Of a stretch of 64,000 bases of DNA, positions 54,367 to 63,264 are shown piece after piece; position 1 is the first letter of the stretch, and every line of letters begins with the position of its first letter. The stretch is from contig NZ_CAOJCN010000003.1 in assembly GCF_948329515.1 (NCBI RefSeq), forward strand, positions 248,001 to 312,000, in the 5' to 3' direction. Made by a program: the position numbers and the translations under genes. Source of the DNA: Cohnella rhizoplanae (GTDB taxonomy: Bacteria; Bacillota; Bacilli; Paenibacillales; Paenibacillaceae). Under the pieces are notes generated by a model, which was given only the letters and a program-made list of their open reading frames with translations, was not told the DNA's origin and did not search any database.

Positions 54367-56397
54367 ATGATCAACGATAAGCTGCCGAAGATCTGGTACG
54401 GAGGAGACTATAATCCGGAGCAGTGGGACGCGGAAACCTGGGCCGAGGACGACCGGATGTTCAAGCTGGCGGGCATCGACGTGGCGACCGTCAACGTTTT
54501 CTCCTGGGCGCTCATCCAACCCGACGAAGATACGTACGACTTCGCTTGGTTGGACGAGACGATCGACCGCTTGTATAACAATGGCGTATACGTCTGCCTC
54601 GCGACCGGCACGGGCGCGCATCCCGCCTGGATGGCGCGCAAGTATCCCGAGGTGACGCGCGTCGATTACCAAGGGCGCAAGCGCAAGTTCGGCGGCCGGC
54701 ACAACTCCAATCCGCACAGCCCGGTATACCGCCGCTTCGCCCAGGCGCTCGCGGGCAAGCTTGCCGAGCGATACAAAGACCATCCGGCCGTGCTGATCTG
54801 GCACGTGTCCAACGAATACGGCGGCTACGATTACAGCGAACAATCCGAGGCGGCTTTCCGCGTCTGGCTGAGGGAGCGCTACGGCTCGCTGGACGCGTTG
54901 AACCAAGCATGGAACACGCGCTTTTGGGGTCATACTTTCTACGACTGGGAAGAGATCGTACTGCCCAACGCGCTTAGCGAGGAGTGGGACGGCAACCGGA
55001 CGAACTTCCAGGGTATCTCGCTCGACTTTCGCCGCTTCATGTCGGACAGCCTGCTCGAATGCTACAAGCTCGAATACGACGAGATCAAGAAGCATACGCC
55101 GCATTTGCCGATTACGACGAATCTGATGGGGCTGTATCCAGAGCTCGATTATTTCAAATGGGCGCCTTATCTCGACGTCATCTCGTGGGATAACTATCCG
55201 TCGCTCGATACGCCGGTCAGCCTGACCGCGATGACGCACGATCTGATGCGCGGCCTGCGGCAGGGTCAGCCGTTCATGCTGATGGAGCAGACGCCGAGCC
55301 AGCAGAATTGGCAGCCGGTCAATACGCTCAAGCGACCGGGCGTCATGCGGCTGTGGAGCTACCAGGCGGTCGCGCGAGGCGCGGACACCGTGATGTTCTT
55401 CCAGCTTCGCCGTTCGGTGGGCGCATGCGAGAAATATCACGGCGCGGTCATCGAACACGTCGGCCATGAGCATACGCGCGTATTCCGCGAATGCGCGGAG
55501 CTCGGAGCGGAGCTGGGCCAGCTCGGCGACCGGCTGCTGGGCGCTCGCAGCGGCGCCAGCGTAGCGATCTTGTTCGACTGGGAGAATCGTTGGGCGATCG
55601 ATCTGTCGAGCGGTCCTACCGTGCATTTGAAGTACGTCGACGAGGTTCACAAATACTACGACGCGCTGTTCAAACAGCATATCCCGGTCGACATGATCGG
55701 CGTGGAGGACGATCTCGGCCCGTATGACGTCGTCATCGCGCCGGTGCTTTACATGGTCAAGCCTGGCTTCGCCAAGCGCGCTGAAGCGTATACGGCCGCT
55801 GGCGGCACGTTCGTCACGACCTTCTTCAGCGGCATCGTCAACGAAAACGACAGGGTCACGCTGGGCGGGTATCCGGGCGAGCTGCGCAAGCTGCTCGGCG
55901 TATGGGCGGAGGAGATCGACGCGCTGTTCCCGGACATGACCAATTCCATCGTGGTCAAGGACGACGGTCAGGGCCGACTGGCTGGCCGTTATTCTTGCGG
56001 CGTGCTGTGCGACCTGATTCACGCGGAGGGCGCCGAAGTAATCGCCGAGTACGGCAGCGAATTCTATGCCGGCATGCCGTGCGTGACAGTCAACCGGTTC
56101 GGAGAAGGCGAAGCCTGGTATGTAGCCACGAGTCCGGAGGCTTCCTTTCTCGAGGCGTTGCTGGGCCAGCTGTGCGAAGACAAGGGCATCCTGCCGCTCG
56201 TCGGCGCGCCGGCAGGCCTCGAAGCGACCGTCCGCGTCAAGGACGGCGAACGGTTCCTGTTCCTGCTGAACCATAACGCCGAGCCTGTCGTCGCCCGGTT
56301 CGATACGGCCGGCCGCGACCTGCTCAGCGGAGCCGAGCTCGCGGGACGCGCGGAAGTGCCCGCACGAGGCGTCATGATCGTCGCATTGGGCGACTGA
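54367..56397 (+). CDS. Beta-galactosidase, glycoside hydrolase family 42
   Basis: The 676-residue enzyme releases terminal beta-galactose from oligosaccharides. It has no signal peptide, so it acts inside the cell on imported sugars. The N-terminal start Y-G-G-D-Y-N-P-E-Q-W is a GH42 hallmark; the acid/base Glu150 is in H-V-S-N-E-Y-G-G and the nucleophile Glu307 in M-L-M-E-Q-T-P-S. The barrel spans about 10-385, a trimerisation domain about 395-600, and a small C-terminal beta domain. ATG 54367 is about 10 bp after AAGGAT; in-frame GTG 54361 and ATG 54355 are closer or overlap it. With the AraC regulator and araA it suggests galactan/arabinogalactan use. Confidence 0.9.
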   Translation: MINDKLPKIWYGGDYNPEQWDAETWAEDDRMFKLAGIDVATVNVFSWALIQPDEDTYDFAWLDETIDRLYNNGVYVCLATGTGAHPAWMARKYPEVTRVDYQGRKRKFGGRHNSNPHSPVYRRFAQALAGKLAERYKDHPAVLIWHVSNEYGGYDYSEQSEAAFRVWLRERYGSLDALNQAWNTRFWGHTFYDWEEIVLPNALSEEWDGNRTNFQGISLDFRRFMSDSLLECYKLEYDEIKKHTPHLPITTNLMGLYPELDYFKWAPYLDVISWDNYPSLDTPVSLTAMTHDLMRGLRQGQPFMLMEQTPSQQNWQPVNTLKRPGVMRLWSYQAVARGADTVMFFQLRRSVGACEKYHGAVIEHVGHEHTRVFRECAELGAELGQLGDRLLGARSGASVAILFDWENRWAIDLSSGPTVHLKYVDEVHKYYDALFKQHIPVDMIGVEDDLGPYDVVIAPVLYMVKPGFAKRAEAYTAAGGTFVTTFFSGIVNENDRVTLGGYPGELRKLLGVWAEEIDALFPDMTNSIVVKDDGQGRLAGRYSCGVLCDLIHAEGAEVIAEYGSEFYAGMPCVTVNRFGEGEAWYVATSPEASFLEALLGQLCEDKGILPLVGAPAGLEATVRVKDGERFLFLLNHNAEPVVARFDTAGRDLLSGAELAGRAEVPARGVMIVALGD

Positions 56398-56475
56398 GCG
56401 ACGCTCAAGCCGGCTGCTGCCGGAATAGGCGGCCCCGGGACGGGGCACGCTATCTCCGACAGGAGGTGGGAAGAC

Positions 56476-56706
56476 ATGGCGGATCGTCAACAAGTCGTCG
56501 GCGTGCGCAAGAACGGCGACGGCGACATCGTGGAGCTGAAGCTGTCTTCGGGCCAGGTCGTCGGCTACAAGGAAGCGCAGCAGATGGCCAAAAACGATCA
56601 AATCGAGAACGTCAACGTGTTCCGCGGCCGCGACGGCGACGAGCATCTTCGCTCGAATCCGGACGGACGGGAAGACAACAATCTGGACAACCTGCCCGGT
56701 TTCTGA
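56476..56706 (+). CDS. DUF3892 domain small protein
   Basis: The 76-residue protein fits DUF3892: V-V-G-V-R-K-N-G-D-G-D-I-V-E-L-K-L followed by Y-K-E-A-Q-Q-M-A and G-R-D-G-x-E-H-L-R-S-N-P-D-G. It is small, hydrophilic and without a signal peptide. The ATG follows CAGGAGGTGG. Function is unknown; such genes are common in Bacillales, often close to spore or stress genes. It is 78 bp after the GH42 gene and may share its transcript. A terminator follows. Confidence 0.8.
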   Translation: MADRQQVVGVRKNGDGDIVELKLSSGQVVGYKEAQQMAKNDQIENVNVFRGRDGDEHLRSNPDGREDNNLDNLPGF

Positions 56707-56726
56707 CGCATAGCGCGGCATCTCGA

Positions 56727-56765
56727 AGCCGCCGGCGCCGCCTAGAGCGGTCCGGCGGCTTTTTG
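56727..56765 (+). terminator. Rho-independent terminator after the DUF3892 gene
   Basis: AGCCGCCGG pairs with CCGGCGGCT around a 16-base loop, followed by TTTTG. Confidence 0.72.
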
Positions 56766-56827
56766 ATGAACCTAACCAAAATCGGGACGGCTGTTCTGTT
56801 GCCGACGGGTGCGAGCAAATAAAAAAC

Positions 56828-56894
56828 ATGTACATACAACTGATTGAATAATTTGCATGAATTCGCTATTATATTGGTGAGGATGTACGTACAA
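56828..56894 (+). promoter_or_regulatory. araA promoter flanked by two AraR-like operators
   Basis: TTGAAT (56844-56849) and TATTAT (56867-56872) are 17 bp apart. ATGTACATACAA (56828-56839) lies just upstream of the -35 box and ATGTACGTACAA (56883-56894) just after the start site, 55 bp apart, about five helical turns. The TTGTACGTACAA-type core is that of Bacillales AraR boxes, and paired sites suggest cooperative repression relieved by arabinose. Confidence 0.65.
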
Positions 56895-56945
56895 GTTATG
56901 GACACAGAAATGTTTTGAATCGCATTTATTCGAGGAGGTTCCAGC

Positions 56946-58427
56946 ATGCTCCAAATTAAGCCTTATACGTTCTGGTTCATTACCGGCAGTCAGCATTTGT
57001 ACGGACCGGAGACGCTGGAGGAGGTCGCTGCGCATTCGCGCGAGATCGTCCAAGGATTGGCAGGAGGCTTATCTTACCCGGTGGTCTTCAAGCCGGTCGT
57101 CACGACGCCGGAGGAAATCCGCCGCGTACTGAACGATGCGAACGCCGACGAGGACTGCGCGGGCGTCATCACCTGGATGCATACGTTTTCCCCGGCCAAG
57201 ATGTGGATCGCGGGGTTGACCGAGCTGCGCAAGCCCCTGTTGCATCTGCACACGCAGTACAACCGCGACATTCCATGGGATACGATCGACATGGACTTCA
57301 TGAATACGAATCAGGCCGCGCACGGGGACCGCGAATACGGCTTTATCGGCGCGCGGCTCGGCATCGCCCGCAAGGTCGTCGTTGGTCACTGGGCGGATGG
57401 GGCCGTTCAAGGGCGCATCGGCTCCTGGCAGCGCACGGCGGTCGCCTTTAACGAGAGCAGGCGCCTCAAGGTCGTCCGCTTCGGCGACAACATGCGTCAA
57501 GTCGCGGTGACCGAAGGAGACAAGGTCGAGGCGCAGATCAAGTTTGGCTGGTCGGTGAACACGCACGGCGTGGGCGACCTGGTCCGGTACGTCGAGGCGG
57601 TAACCGCCGGCGAGGTCGAAGCGCTGCTCGGCGAATACGCCGAGCGCTACGAGATTGAGGAAGCTGGCCGGACCGCCGGCGCCGTGCGCGACGCGATCGC
57701 GTATCAAGCCCGGCTGGAGATCGCGATCAAGCGGTTCTTGGACGAAGGGGGCTTCACCGCGTTCACGACGACGTTCGAGGATCTTCACGGTCTTGAGCAG
57801 CTGCCGGGCCTCGCCGTCCAGCGTCTGATGGAGCAGGGCTACGGCTTCGCGGGCGAAGGCGACTGGAAGACCGCCGCGCTCACGCGTCTGATGAAAATCA
57901 TCGCGGACGGCAAGGACACCTCCTTCATGGAGGATTATACGTACCACTTCGAGCCGGGCAACGAGCTCGTGCTGGGCGCCCATATGCTGGAGGTGTGCCC
58001 GACGCTCGCGGCATCGAAGCCGCGCATCGAGGTGCATCCGCTCGGCATCGGCGGCAAGGCGGATCCGGCGCGGATCGTATTCGACGGCAAGGGCGGCAAA
58101 GCGCTGAACGCCTCGATCATCGATCTCGGCACCCGCTTCCGTTTGATCGTGAACGAGGTGAACGGCGTCGAGGTCGAACGCGCGATGCCGAGGCTCCCGG
58201 TCGCCCGCGTCCTGTGGAAGCCGGAGCCGTCGCTCGCCGAAGGCGCCGAAGCTTGGATTCTGGCCGGCGGCGCGCATCATACCGTCTACTCGTTCGTCGT
58301 GACGACCGAGCAGCTGCTCGATTTTGCAGAGCTCTTCGGCATCGAGGCCATCGTCATCGACGCGAATACGAACGCGAGGCAGCTCAAAAACGAGCTTCGG
58401 TTCGGCCAGGTCGCCTGGAACCGTTAA
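56946..58427 (+). CDS. araA: L-arabinose isomerase
   Basis: The 493-residue enzyme converts L-arabinose to L-ribulose, the first step of arabinose use. It opens Y-T-F-W-F-I-T-G-S-Q-H-L-Y-G-P-E-T-L, a hallmark of AraA, with later motifs H-T-Q-Y-N-R-D-I-P, N-T-H-G-V-G-D-L-V, E-G-D-W-K-T-A-A-L-T-R-L and the metal-binding His in the C-terminal part (G-G-A-H-H-T). Length matches the family. araB and araD do not follow; a terminator ends the unit, so the rest of the pathway is elsewhere. Control by an AraR-like repressor is strongly suggested by the upstream boxes. Confidence 0.93.
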   Translation: MLQIKPYTFWFITGSQHLYGPETLEEVAAHSREIVQGLAGGLSYPVVFKPVVTTPEEIRRVLNDANADEDCAGVITWMHTFSPAKMWIAGLTELRKPLLHLHTQYNRDIPWDTIDMDFMNTNQAAHGDREYGFIGARLGIARKVVVGHWADGAVQGRIGSWQRTAVAFNESRRLKVVRFGDNMRQVAVTEGDKVEAQIKFGWSVNTHGVGDLVRYVEAVTAGEVEALLGEYAERYEIEEAGRTAGAVRDAIAYQARLEIAIKRFLDEGGFTAFTTTFEDLHGLEQLPGLAVQRLMEQGYGFAGEGDWKTAALTRLMKIIADGKDTSFMEDYTYHFEPGNELVLGAHMLEVCPTLAASKPRIEVHPLGIGGKADPARIVFDGKGGKALNASIIDLGTRFRLIVNEVNGVEVERAMPRLPVARVLWKPEPSLAEGAEAWILAGGAHHTVYSFVVTTEQLLDFAELFGIEAIVIDANTNARQLKNELRFGQVAWNR

Positions 58428-58454
58428 TGGCGTGAATTCCCGATAAGCAACATG

Positions 58455-58482
58455 AACCCGCCGGTCGAACGGCGGGTTTTTG
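58455..58482 (+). terminator. Rho-independent terminator after araA
   Basis: AACCCGCCG pairs with CGGCGGGTT around GTCGAA, followed by a T-run. Confidence 0.88.
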
Positions 58483-58608
58483 AGTTGGCGATTTTCACCA
58501 CATTTTCAAGATCGCACTTTCGACACGGTTTGGCCACATTCCCGACACATCCGGCTTGTCGAATGTCATGAAATGGACAAGAGGAGGCCGCCGGCCGAAG
58601 TCGAATTT

Positions 58609-58621
58609 TGTCTACTAGACA
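58609..58621 (+). promoter_or_regulatory. Perfect 13-bp palindrome before the chemoreceptor gene
   Basis: TGTCTACTAGACA is a perfect inverted repeat with a central C. It lies 8 bp before the ribosome binding site of the next gene. No regulator can be named. No clear sigma-D promoter was found in the 58483-58608 stretch, which otherwise holds nothing I can support. Confidence 0.4.
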
Positions 58622-58642
58622 GTTGGAGCGGGAGGGAAAACG

Positions 58643-59917
58643 TTGAACGCAAAAATGGGGATCGTGGCGAAAATGGTCGTCGGCATTACGTTGGTATCGG
58701 GCGTTACGTATGCGACCAGCGCGTTCGTGCTGCTGGAGATGAAAAAGACGTTCGACTTTCTGCCGTTTTGGGCATTCGTGCTAATGACGCTGGCGCTCGG
58801 CGTTTTCTGGACGGGGCTGTTCGGATTTTTTGCGGCGAAATGGCTGCTGAAGCCTCTGCTATCTCTGACTGCCGCAGCCGGCGAAGCGGAGCGCGGCAAC
58901 CTTGGCGCGCAAGTGCACGTCAGCGGTTCGGGAGACGAGCTGTCGCAGCTCGGCACGGCTTTTCAGGGCATGCTCGACCGGCTGAAGGCGATCACGGGCG
59001 GCATCACGGACAATACCGCGCAGACCGACCGGCATATCGCGGAGCTGCAGGGCGCGATCTCCGAGGCGGCGCTGCGGATCGAGGAGATGTCTCGTGACGC
59101 CGAACGGATCACGGCGGGTACGGAGCGCCAGTTCGCTTCGGCCGAGGCGATGCAGGTGTCCGTCGAGCAGCTCGCGGCCGCCGCGCGCCAGGCGGATGAG
59201 CAGGCCTCCGTCGCGCGGGACAAGGCCGATCGAATGAACGGCACGGTCGTCCGCAGCGAGGCCGTATTCAGCTCGCTCGTGTCCGGCATGGAGCAGCTCG
59301 CGGAGCAGAACCGCGCGGCGCTCGACATCGTGCGGCGCCTCAGCGTCAACGCCGACAAGATCGGGGCCATCTCGAACGTCGTCGGCGACTTCGCCGAGCA
59401 GACCCATCTGCTCGCGCTCAATGCGTCCATCGAGGCGGCGCGCGCCGGCGAGGAAGGCAGGGGCTTCGTCGTCGTCGCCCAGGCCGTCAAGACGCTGGCC
59501 GGCCAGAGCGCCGGCGCGGTCAAGGACATCCGGCAGCTGATCGGACAGATTCAGCACGAGGTGGCCGATTGCGTCCGCCACATCCAGCGCCAGGCCCAGG
59601 TCGCGGAGCGCGAATGGGAGCAGGGCAAGGTCTCCGCCGAGGCGTTCGGCATCGTCGCCCGGGAGGCGGCCGAGGTCGGCGCGATCGTCGAGCAGATCGC
59701 CCTGCGGATGTCGGAGCAAGCCGGGCAGGTCGGGCAGGCGCTCGGAGAAGCGCGCAGGGTGGCCGAGGTGGCGGGCGCCATCCGCGAGGGCGCTGAGCGG
59801 GTATCGTCCGCTTCGCAGGAGCAGACGGCCGTCATGGAGGAGCTCGCGGCATCGTCCGAGTCGCTTCGCGGCAAGTCGCTGACGCTCAAGGCGTCGGCTT
59901 CTTACTTTAACGGTTGA
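58643..59917 (+). CDS. Methyl-accepting chemotaxis protein with minimal extracytoplasmic region
   Basis: The 424-residue receptor has two membrane helices (about 8-30 and 40-64) separated by only about ten residues, so it has no outer ligand domain. A HAMP domain (about 66-120) and a signalling coiled coil follow. The hairpin tip motif appears as [21 protein letters not shown], followed by G-R-G-F-V-V-V-A. It may sense membrane or cytoplasmic conditions, or link to an energy or stress signal. The TTG start follows GGGAGGG; an in-frame ATG four codons in is an alternative. It is monocistronic with a possible terminator hairpin after it. Confidence 0.86.
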   Translation: MNAKMGIVAKMVVGITLVSGVTYATSAFVLLEMKKTFDFLPFWAFVLMTLALGVFWTGLFGFFAAKWLLKPLLSLTAAAGEAERGNLGAQVHVSGSGDELSQLGTAFQGMLDRLKAITGGITDNTAQTDRHIAELQGAISEAALRIEEMSRDAERITAGTERQFASAEAMQVSVEQLAAAARQADEQASVARDKADRMNGTVVRSEAVFSSLVSGMEQLAEQNRAALDIVRRLSVNADKIGAISNVVGDFAEQTHLLALNASIEAARAGEEGRGFVVVAQAVKTLAGQSAGAVKDIRQLIGQIQHEVADCVRHIQRQAQVAEREWEQGKVSAEAFGIVAREAAEVGAIVEQIALRMSEQAGQVGQALGEARRVAEVAGAIREGAERVSSASQEQTAVMEELAASSESLRGKSLTLKASASYFNG

Positions 59918-59944
59918 TGCGCCTGACAGGCATTTCCGCTGCGG

Positions 59945-59990
59945 CCTCCTGTGCCGGTCCTATGTATGGGACTGACGCAGGAGGTTATTT
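59945..59990 (+). terminator. Strong hairpin after the chemoreceptor gene, possible terminator that also masks an SD sequence
   Basis: CCTCCTGTG and GTCC arms pair with GGAC and CGCAGGAGG over about 16 bp with a few G-U pairs or mismatches. The tail is TTATTTTA. The AGGAGG in the right arm is also an ideal Shine-Dalgarno site for the short frame at 59992. Confidence 0.55.
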
Positions 59991-59991
59991 T

Positions 59992-60090
59992 ATGGACCGC
60001 GTCGAAATTATTTTAGAAGTTCCGGATGAAAAGGAGGGTATATTCCTCTATAATAGACGTAAAGTACGACCCGAATGTGAGGAAAAGTAA
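59992..60090 (+). CDS. Possible 32-codon leader ORF upstream of glgB
   Basis: An ATG at 59992 follows AGGAGG at 7-bp spacing and opens a 32-codon frame (M-D-R-V-E-I-I-L-E-V-P-D-E-K-E-G and so on to E-E-K) ending in TAA at 60088. Its ribosome binding site is in the right arm of the hairpin at 59945-59984. The frame also contains TATAAT (60049-60054), the likely -10 of the glgB promoter, so it may instead be chance sequence. I cannot relate the peptide to a family. Confidence 0.3.
   Translation: MDRVEIILEVPDEKEGIFLYNRRKVRPECEEK
60049..60054 (+). promoter_or_regulatory. Probable -10 box of the glg operon promoter
   Basis: TATAAT lies 93 bp before the glgB start codon. The -35 region is weak. 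Confidence 0.4.
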
Positions 60091-60147
60091 CAAAATAATG
60101 ACGCGATCAGGCGATTCCGCCGCGTCGTACGCAGAGGAGGTCTGGAG

Positions 60148-62058
60148 ATGACGACGGGTACGGCATCGGTATCGCAGCATGATTTGTATCTATACAACAA
60201 CGGAGAGCTGTTCCGCGCTTATCGCGCATTCGGCGCTCACGCTGCGCAGCGGGAAAGCGAGCAGGGCACAAGGTTCGCTGTATGGGCGCCGCACGCCCGC
60301 GAAGTCCGGGTCGCGGGAGACTTCAACGGTTGGCGCGGCGCCGCCCACCCCCTGGAGCCCGCGGGCTCGACCGGCGTATGGCAGGGCTTCGTGCCGGGCA
60401 TCGGCGAGGGGGCCGCGTACAAGTACGAGATCGTCGACGCCTCCGGCCATGTCTGCCTCAAGTCCGATCCGTTTGCCTTTCGCTCGGAGCTGCGGCCGGG
60501 AACCGCTTCCATCGTCGCGAATTTGGATAATTACTCTTGGGAGGACCATTCGTGGCAGGAAAGGAGGAGCCGACGCAAGCCCTACGAACGGCCGATGCTC
60601 ATCTACGAAGTTCATCTGGGCTCCTGGCGCATCGACGGCCCCGAGCAGTTCTGGTCCTACGACCGGCTGGCCGGAGAGCTCGTCGATTACGTCGCGGATA
60701 ACGGGTATACGCATATCGAGATATTGCCGCTGACCGAGCATCCGTTCGACCGATCCTGGGGGTACCAGACGACGGGCTACTTTTCGGCCACCAGCAGGTA
60801 CGGACATCCCGACGGACTCAAAAAACTGGTGGACCGGTGCCATCAGCGCGGAATCGGGGTACTTTTGGATTGGGTGCCCGGTCATTTTTGCAAGGACGAT
60901 CACGGCCTTCGCCGCTTTGACGGTCAGCCTCTCTATGAACCGGACGACTGGCGCGTAGCGGAGAAGCCGCTGTGGGGCACCCTGGCCTTCGACTTCGGCA
61001 AGCCAGAGGTGCAGAGCTTTCTCATCTCGAACGCGCTGTTCTGGATGGACGTGTACCATATCGACGGCATTCGGGTCGACGCCGTGGCCAGCATGATCGA
61101 CCTCAACTTCGACAAGCCTCCGGAGATGCACACGAAGAACAAGCGCGGCGGCTTCGAGAACCTCGACGCGCTCGCCTGGATCCGCAAGCTGAACGAGGTC
61201 GTGTTCCGCTACTACCCGGACGCGCTCGTCATCGCGGAGGATTCCTCGGCCTGGCCCGGGGTCACCTCTCCCGTTTACTTGGGCGGGCTGGGCTTCAACT
61301 ACAAGTGGAACATGGGCTGGATGAACGACATGCTCAAGTACATGGAGACCGAGCCCTCCGGACGGCCGGAACGCCACAATCTCGCCACTTTCTCCTTGAT
61401 GTACGCCTATGCCGAGAACTACGTGCTTCCGTTGTCCCACGACGAGGTCGTGCACGGCAAGCGGTCGCTCCTGAACAAGATGCCGGGCGCTTACGAGCAG
61501 AAGTTCGCGAATCTCCGGCTGTTCTACGGTTACTGGATGACCCATCCGGGCAAAAAGCTGCTTTTCATGGGCGGCGAGTTCGGCCAGTACGACGAATGGA
61601 AGGATCTGGGCGAGCTCGACTGGCCGGTTCTCCGGTATCCGCTGCACGACTCGATGCGGCGGTTTACGCGGGACCTGGGCTCGCTCTACAAGACGGAGCC
61701 CGCGCTGTGGGAGCAGGATCACTCGCCCGAAGGCTTCAGGTGGATCGACGCGGATAACGCCGCCCAGAGCGTGCTTTCCTATATCCGGTTCGGCAAAAAG
61801 AAGAAAACGCATCTCGTGGTCGTGTGCAACTTCTCGGCTTCGGCGTATCCGGTATTCCGCCTCGGCGTTCCCGAGGGCTCCGCGTACCGACTGGCCCTGA
61901 ACAGCGACGCCGCCGATTACGGCGGGTCCGGCGCCGCCATGCCCCGCAGGTTCAAGGCGGAGCGGATCGCGCGGCATAGCCAGCCCTTCAGCATGGAGAT
62001 CATACTGCCCCCGCTGACGTTCCTGCTCTTCGAGCCGGATACGTCGGTGGAGGACTAG
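60148..62058 (+). CDS. glgB: 1,4-alpha-glucan branching enzyme
   Basis: The 636-residue enzyme makes alpha-1,6 branches in glycogen. A CBM48 domain (about 35-125, F-A-V-W-A-P-H-A-R-E-V and D-F-N-G-W) precedes a GH13 barrel. Catalytic residues are the nucleophile Asp311 in G-I-R-V-D-A-V-A-S-M, Glu364 in I-A-E-D-S-S and Asp432 in L-S-H-D-E-V-V-H-G-K. The C-terminal beta domain ends in a short acidic tail. It has the strong site GAGGAGG before the ATG. glgC follows after 39 bp and then glgD, as in the Bacillus glycogen operon order. Confidence 0.94.
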   Translation: MTTGTASVSQHDLYLYNNGELFRAYRAFGAHAAQRESEQGTRFAVWAPHAREVRVAGDFNGWRGAAHPLEPAGSTGVWQGFVPGIGEGAAYKYEIVDASGHVCLKSDPFAFRSELRPGTASIVANLDNYSWEDHSWQERRSRRKPYERPMLIYEVHLGSWRIDGPEQFWSYDRLAGELVDYVADNGYTHIEILPLTEHPFDRSWGYQTTGYFSATSRYGHPDGLKKLVDRCHQRGIGVLLDWVPGHFCKDDHGLRRFDGQPLYEPDDWRVAEKPLWGTLAFDFGKPEVQSFLISNALFWMDVYHIDGIRVDAVASMIDLNFDKPPEMHTKNKRGGFENLDALAWIRKLNEVVFRYYPDALVIAEDSSAWPGVTSPVYLGGLGFNYKWNMGWMNDMLKYMETEPSGRPERHNLATFSLMYAYAENYVLPLSHDEVVHGKRSLLNKMPGAYEQKFANLRLFYGYWMTHPGKKLLFMGGEFGQYDEWKDLGELDWPVLRYPLHDSMRRFTRDLGSLYKTEPALWEQDHSPEGFRWIDADNAAQSVLSYIRFGKKKKTHLVVVCNFSASAYPVFRLGVPEGSAYRLALNSDAADYGGSGAAMPRRFKAERIARHSQPFSMEIILPPLTFLLFEPDTSVED

Positions 62059-62097
62059 CAAGCCTGGCACATATTTAAGGAGAGCGGGGAGAGCACG

Positions 62098-63264
62098 ATG
62101 CATAAAAGCGAATGCATTGCCATGCTGCTGGCCGGCGGCGAAGGCCGTCGTCTCGGCGTATTGACCAAGGACCTTGCGAAGCCCGCCGTTCACTTCGGCG
62201 GGAAGTACAGAATCATCGATTTTACGCTCAGCAACTGCGTGAATTCAGGGATCGATACGGTGGGCGTCCTTACCCAATACCAACCGCTCGTGCTCAATCA
62301 ATATCTCGGCATCGGCAGCCCCTGGGGGCTCGACCGGCGCGGCGGCGGCATGCACGTCCTCCCGCCCTACGTCCGCTCCAAAGGGGGAACGTGGTATAAA
62401 GGCACCGCCAACGCGATCTACCAGAACATCGGCTTTATCGAGAATTACGACCCCGAATACGTGCTCATCATCTCCGGCGACCATATTTACAAAATGGATT
62501 ATGACGAGCTGCTGGAGTCTCATAAGCGCAATCGCGCGGACGCGACGATCGCGGTCATCACCGTGCCGTGGGCGGAGGCGAGCCGCTTCGGCATTCTGAG
62601 CGTCGACGAGGACGACCGGGTCGTCGAGTTCGCCGAGAAACCCAAACAGCCCAGCAGCAATCTGGCTTCGATGGGCGTTTACATTTTCTCGTGGAAGGTG
62701 CTCAAGGAAGCGCTCGTCCGGGACGAGGCGACGTCAGGCTCCTCGAACGACTTCGGTAAGGACATTATCCCAACCATGCTCCAAGACGGAGCGCGCCTGT
62801 TCACGCACCGGTTCGACGGCTATTGGAAGGACGTCGGGACGATCGACTCGCTCTGGGAGGCCAACATGGACCTGCTCGAGGATGAGCCCGCGCTCAATCT
62901 CAACGACCGCTCCTGGCGCATCTATTCCGTCAATCCGAACATGCCTGCGCACTATCTGTCGCCCGAGTCGAGCGTCCAGAGCTCGCTCATCAACGAGGGC
63001 TGCGTCGTGAAGGGAACCGTGAACCGCTCGGTGCTGTTCCAGTGCGTCACGGTCGGCGAAGGCAGCTTCATCGAGGACTCGGTCATCATGCCGAACGCGA
63101 AGATCGGCAAAAACGCGCGTATCGTGCGCGCGATCGTCGGGGACGGCGCCGTCGTCGGGGACGGCTGCGTCATCGGCGGCGTGGACGCGGCCGAGATCGC
63201 AGTCGTAGGCAGCGGAGACCGCATCGAAGCGGAGACAGAGCTTGAGGAGGCGAAGTCCGTATGA
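62098..63264 (+). CDS. glgC: Glucose-1-phosphate adenylyltransferase (ADP-glucose pyrophosphorylase)
   Basis: The 388-residue protein makes ADP-glucose from ATP and glucose 1-phosphate, the committed step of glycogen synthesis. The nucleotide-binding start [14 protein letters not shown] and [15 protein letters not shown] are canonical, followed by G-T-A-N-A-I-Y-Q-N and F-A-E-K-P (sugar-phosphate lysine), and a C-terminal left-handed beta-helix. Its stop overlaps the glgD start by 4 bp. In Bacillus the enzyme works as a GlgC-GlgD complex and is expressed mainly during sporulation; regulation is not visible here. Confidence 0.94.
   Translation: MHKSECIAMLLAGGEGRRLGVLTKDLAKPAVHFGGKYRIIDFTLSNCVNSGIDTVGVLTQYQPLVLNQYLGIGSPWGLDRRGGGMHVLPPYVRSKGGTWYKGTANAIYQNIGFIENYDPEYVLIISGDHIYKMDYDELLESHKRNRADATIAVITVPWAEASRFGILSVDEDDRVVEFAEKPKQPSSNLASMGVYIFSWKVLKEALVRDEATSGSSNDFGKDIIPTMLQDGARLFTHRFDGYWKDVGTIDSLWEANMDLLEDEPALNLNDRSWRIYSVNPNMPAHYLSPESSVQSSLINEGCVVKGTVNRSVLFQCVTVGEGSFIEDSVIMPNAKIGKNARIVRAIVGDGAVVGDGCVIGGVDAAEIAVVGSGDRIEAETELEEAKSV

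Noticed and set aside
54325..56835. 836-codon open frame antisense to the GH42 and DUF3892 genes
   Set aside because: It spans two well-supported genes and has no recognisable motif or ribosome binding site.
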